Positions 6,156 through 7,937 of a stretch of DNA of 7,937 nucleotides are shown here, in pieces. The stretch is from positions 1-7,937 of the forward strand of contig JAITKC010000243.1 in the NCBI GenBank assembly GCA_031278665.1, written 5' to 3'. The notes under the pieces were generated by a model. The model was not told the DNA's origin. It made no database searches and saw only the letters and a program-made list of their open reading frames with translations. Position numbers and translations under genes: made by a program. The first letter of the stretch is position 1. Each line of letters opens with the position of its first letter. Origin of the DNA: Bifidobacteriaceae bacterium (GTDB lineage: Bacteria; Actinomycetota; Actinomycetes; Actinomycetales; WQXJ01).

Positions 6156-6572
6156 ATGCAGTGGGATGATCTGGTCGTCAGGGCGGCGGCCGCGACCGTT
6201 CACGCCTACGCGCCCTATTCGGGTTATGTGGCCGGGGCGGCGGCGATAGTCGCCGACGGGCGCGTGGTGACCGGCTGCAATGTCGAGAACGCCTCCTATG
6301 GCCTGACCTTGTGCGCCGAATGCTCGCTGGTCAGCGCCTTGCAAATGTCCGGCGGCGGCCGCCTTGAGCAGTTCGTCTGCGTCGACGGCCTGGGCCAGGT
6401 CATCACTCCTTGCGGGCGCTGCCGCCAACTGCTCTGGGAGCATGGCGGCCCGGACCTACTGGTGCTGACATCGGAAGGCGAACGTTCGTTGGCTGAACTC
6501 CTGCCGCAAGCCTGGGGGCTGCCGGGCGATTGGGCGCCGCCCGCGCCGGCCCGGCCGGAGGAGGCCAGGTGA
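6156..6572 (+). CDS. cdd: Cytidine deaminase
   Basis: A 138-residue enzyme that converts cytidine and deoxycytidine to uridine and deoxyuridine in pyrimidine salvage; the family is cytosolic and, at this length, homotetrameric. The zinc and catalytic residues are plain: Cys53 and Glu55 in CNVENASYGLTLCAE, Cys86 and Cys89 in PCGRCRQ. That is the three-cysteine tetrameric type, with the same numbering as I recall for Bacillus subtilis. CAEC followed by a GGGRL loop resembles the mycobacterial enzyme. The entry motif reads PYSGYVAGAA where PYSxFxVGAA is usual, a mild variant. ATG was chosen because AAGGAGG precedes it. It starts 46 bases after the PhzE-type gene and its TGA overlaps the GTG of deoA (GTGA), indicating translational coupling. 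A Pro/Ala-rich tail (APPAPARPEEAR) ends the protein. Confidence 0.96.
   Translation: MQWDDLVVRAAAATVHAYAPYSGYVAGAAAIVADGRVVTGCNVENASYGLTLCAECSLVSALQMSGGGRLEQFVCVDGLGQVITPCGRCRQLLWEHGGPDLLVLTSEGERSLAELLPQAWGLPGDWAPPAPARPEEAR
6557..6564 (+). promoter_or_regulatory. Ribosome binding site of deoA within cdd
   Basis: GGAGGAGG lies four bases before GTG 6569, inside the last codons of cdd (Pro-Glu-Glu-Ala-Arg). It sets the deoA start at the GTGA overlap. Confidence 0.7.
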
Positions 6573-7937
6573 CGGCTGAACCGTTCGACGCCGTCGAGGT
6601 GATCGCCGCCAAACGCGACGGCCGGGAGTTGACCCGAGCCCAAATCGACTGGGCGGTCGCCGCCTACACCGCCGGCGCGATGGCGCCCGAACAGATGAGC
6701 GCGTTGGCCATGGCCATAGTCTTGAACGGCATGAGCCGGCGCGAGCTGTTGGCCTGGACCGGCGCCATGGTCGACAGCGGCGAGCGGCTCGACTTCGCCG
6801 CCCTGGGCGCCGCGACCGTCGACAAACACTCGACCGGCGGGGTGGGCGACAAAATCACCTTGGCGCTGGCGCCGCTGGTGGCGTCGTTCGGCGTGGCCGT
6901 GCCGCAGGTGTCGGGCCGGGGCCTCGGCCACACTGGCGGCACCTTGGACAAACTGGCGGCGATCAAGGGCTGGCGGGCGGATTTGACCAACCGCGAGTTG
7001 ATTCGCCAACTCGGATCGGTCGGCGCGGTGGTCTGCGCCGCCGGCCCCGGTCTGGCCCCGGCCGACCGCAAACTCTACGCGCTTCGGGATGTCACCGGCA
7101 CAGTCGAGTCGATCCCGCTGATCGCCAGTTCGATTATGTCGAAGAAAATCGCCGGCGGCGCGTCCGGCCTGGTCCTGGACGTCAAATGCGGCGCCGGGGC
7201 TTTCATGCGGGACCAGGCGCGGGCCGAGGAGTTGGCCCGCGTCATGGTCGAACTGGGCGCCGGCGCCGGCCTCAAGACGGCGGCGCTGATCACCGACATG
7301 TCGACGCCGCTCGGCCGGACGGTCGGCAACGCCTTGGAGGTGGGCGAGGCGGTCGAGGTGCTGGCCGGCGGCGGCCCGCCAGACGTGGTGGCGCTGACTT
7401 TGGCGTTGGCGCGCGAGATGTTGTCCCTGGCCGGCCGGCCGGACGCCGATCCGGCGGCGGCCCTGGCCGACGGCCGGGCGATGGACGCCTGGCGGGCGAT
7501 GATCCGGGCCCAAGGCGGCGACCCGGCCGCGCCGCTGCCCCGGGCCCGCCACCGTGAAGTCCTCACCGCGCCCGCCACCGGGGTTCTGACCAGGCTCGAC
7601 GCTTTGGCGGTGGGGGTCGCCGCCTGGCGGCTGGGGGCCGGCCGGGCGCGCCAGGAAGAGCCGGTGCAGCCGGGCGCCGGCGTCGAGCTCCACGCCGTGC
7701 TGGGCGACCGCGTGGTCAAGGGCCAGCCCCTGATGACTCTTTCGACCGACGATGCCGGTCGCCTCCCCCGCGCCCTCGCCGCGCTCCAGCCGCCTTCGAC
7801 TGACCGGCCCTCCGCCCGGGCCGGCCCCTCGCCCGGCGACGAACCAATCCGGATCGAGGCCGAGCCCCGGCCCGGCCAGCCGGTGGGCCAGCCGCCCGGC
7901 CAGCCGCCCGGCCACCCGCCCGGCCCCCCGCCCGGCC
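6569..7937 (+). CDS. deoA: Thymidine / pyrimidine-nucleoside phosphorylase (3' end outside the window)
   Basis: The frame from GTG 6569 stays open to the window end (456 codons). The enzyme splits pyrimidine nucleosides with phosphate into base and (deoxy)ribose-1-phosphate. Visible motifs are KRDG, VDKHSTGGVGDK (84-95, phosphate site), SGRGLGHTGGTLDK (115-128), Arg173 (YALRD), Ser188 and Lys192 (ASSIMSKK), DVKCGAGAFM, and a C-terminal barrel segment GAGVELHAVLGDRVVKGQPL (369-388). Arg173, Ser188 and Lys192 correspond to the base-binding Arg171, Ser186 and Lys190 of E. coli DeoA. The final Glu of the family signature (DKLE) is Ala130 here. It follows cdd with a 4-bp overlap, the usual salvage pairing. 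The family normally ends near residue 430-440; this one continues into a Gly-Gln-Pro-Pro repeat. Thymidine versus broader pyrimidine specificity cannot be settled from sequence alone. Confidence 0.95.
   Translation, partial: MTAEPFDAVEVIAAKRDGRELTRAQIDWAVAAYTAGAMAPEQMSALAMAIVLNGMSRRELLAWTGAMVDSGERLDFAALGAATVDKHSTGGVGDKITLALAPLVASFGVAVPQVSGRGLGHTGGTLDKLAAIKGWRADLTNRELIRQLGSVGAVVCAAGPGLAPADRKLYALRDVTGTVESIPLIASSIMSKKIAGGASGLVLDVKCGAGAFMRDQARAEELARVMVELGAGAGLKTAALITDMSTPLGRTVGNALEVGEAVEVLAGGGPPDVVALTLALAREMLSLAGRPDADPAAALADGRAMDAWRAMIRAQGGDPAAPLPRARHREVLTAPATGVLTRLDALAVGVAAWRLGAGRARQEEPVQPGAGVELHAVLGDRVVKGQPLMTLSTDDAGRLPRALAALQPPSTDRPSARAGPSPGDEPIRIEAEPRPGQPVGQPPGQPPGHPPGPPPG
7874..7937 (+). repeat. 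12-bp tandem repeat encoding GQPP at the deoA 3' end
   Basis: Five 12-bp units in frame from 7874 to 7933 encode GQPV, GQPP, GQPP, GHPP and GPPP, and a sixth begins at the window edge. The unit core is GGCCAGCCGCCC. The run continues beyond the window, so total copy number is unknown. It lies after the recognisable catalytic fold of DeoA. Confidence 0.9.

Noticed and set aside
6296..7915. A 539-codon open frame on the - strand
   Set aside because: It is antisense to cdd and deoA, both clearly recognisable. Its Gly/Arg/His/Gln-rich content is typical of antisense frames in GC-rich genes.

Overview
The window is G+C-rich DNA (well above 60% by eye) from what is very probably an actinobacterium. 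The reasons are the base composition, frequent GTG starts, and proteins that resemble mycobacterial NadE, Cdd and DeoA more than the E. coli or Bacillus forms. These are comparisons from memory, not searches. I cannot name the genus.

Layout: (1) Bases 1-123 are the last 40 codons of pntB, the beta subunit of NAD(P) transhydrogenase, on the + strand. (2) Bases 124-671 are a 548-base gap between two convergent genes. It is filled by about three copies of a 157-bp repeat, each containing a long imperfect palindrome (GTCCAGAA...TTCTGGAC). (3) A YdhF-like aldo/keto reductase lies on the - strand (672-1619). (4) After a 238-bp divergent spacer the + strand carries four genes: glutamine-dependent NAD+ synthetase nadE (1858-4161), a fused PhzE-type ADIC/anthranilate synthase (4199-6109), cytidine deaminase cdd (6156-6572), and a thymidine/pyrimidine-nucleoside phosphorylase deoA (6569 to beyond the window end).

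How they fit together: pntB and nadE both serve pyridine-nucleotide metabolism. cdd and deoA overlap by 4 bp and form a standard pyrimidine-nucleoside salvage pair (cytidine to uridine, then phosphorolysis to base plus (deoxy)ribose-1-phosphate). The PhzE-like enzyme uses chorismate and glutamine. It has no phenazine, tryptophan or other aromatic-pathway partners in view, and it may be read from its own leaderless promoter.

What stands out: the palindromic repeat array; the orphan PhzE-type enzyme; and repeat-derived, Pro/Ala/Gly-rich, in-frame insertions or extensions in three otherwise conserved metabolic enzymes (two in NadE, one in the PhzE linker, one at the DeoA C-terminus). I found no tRNA, rRNA, CRISPR array, transposase or phage gene. 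The window looks like core metabolic chromosome with unusual repeat behaviour rather than a mobile island.
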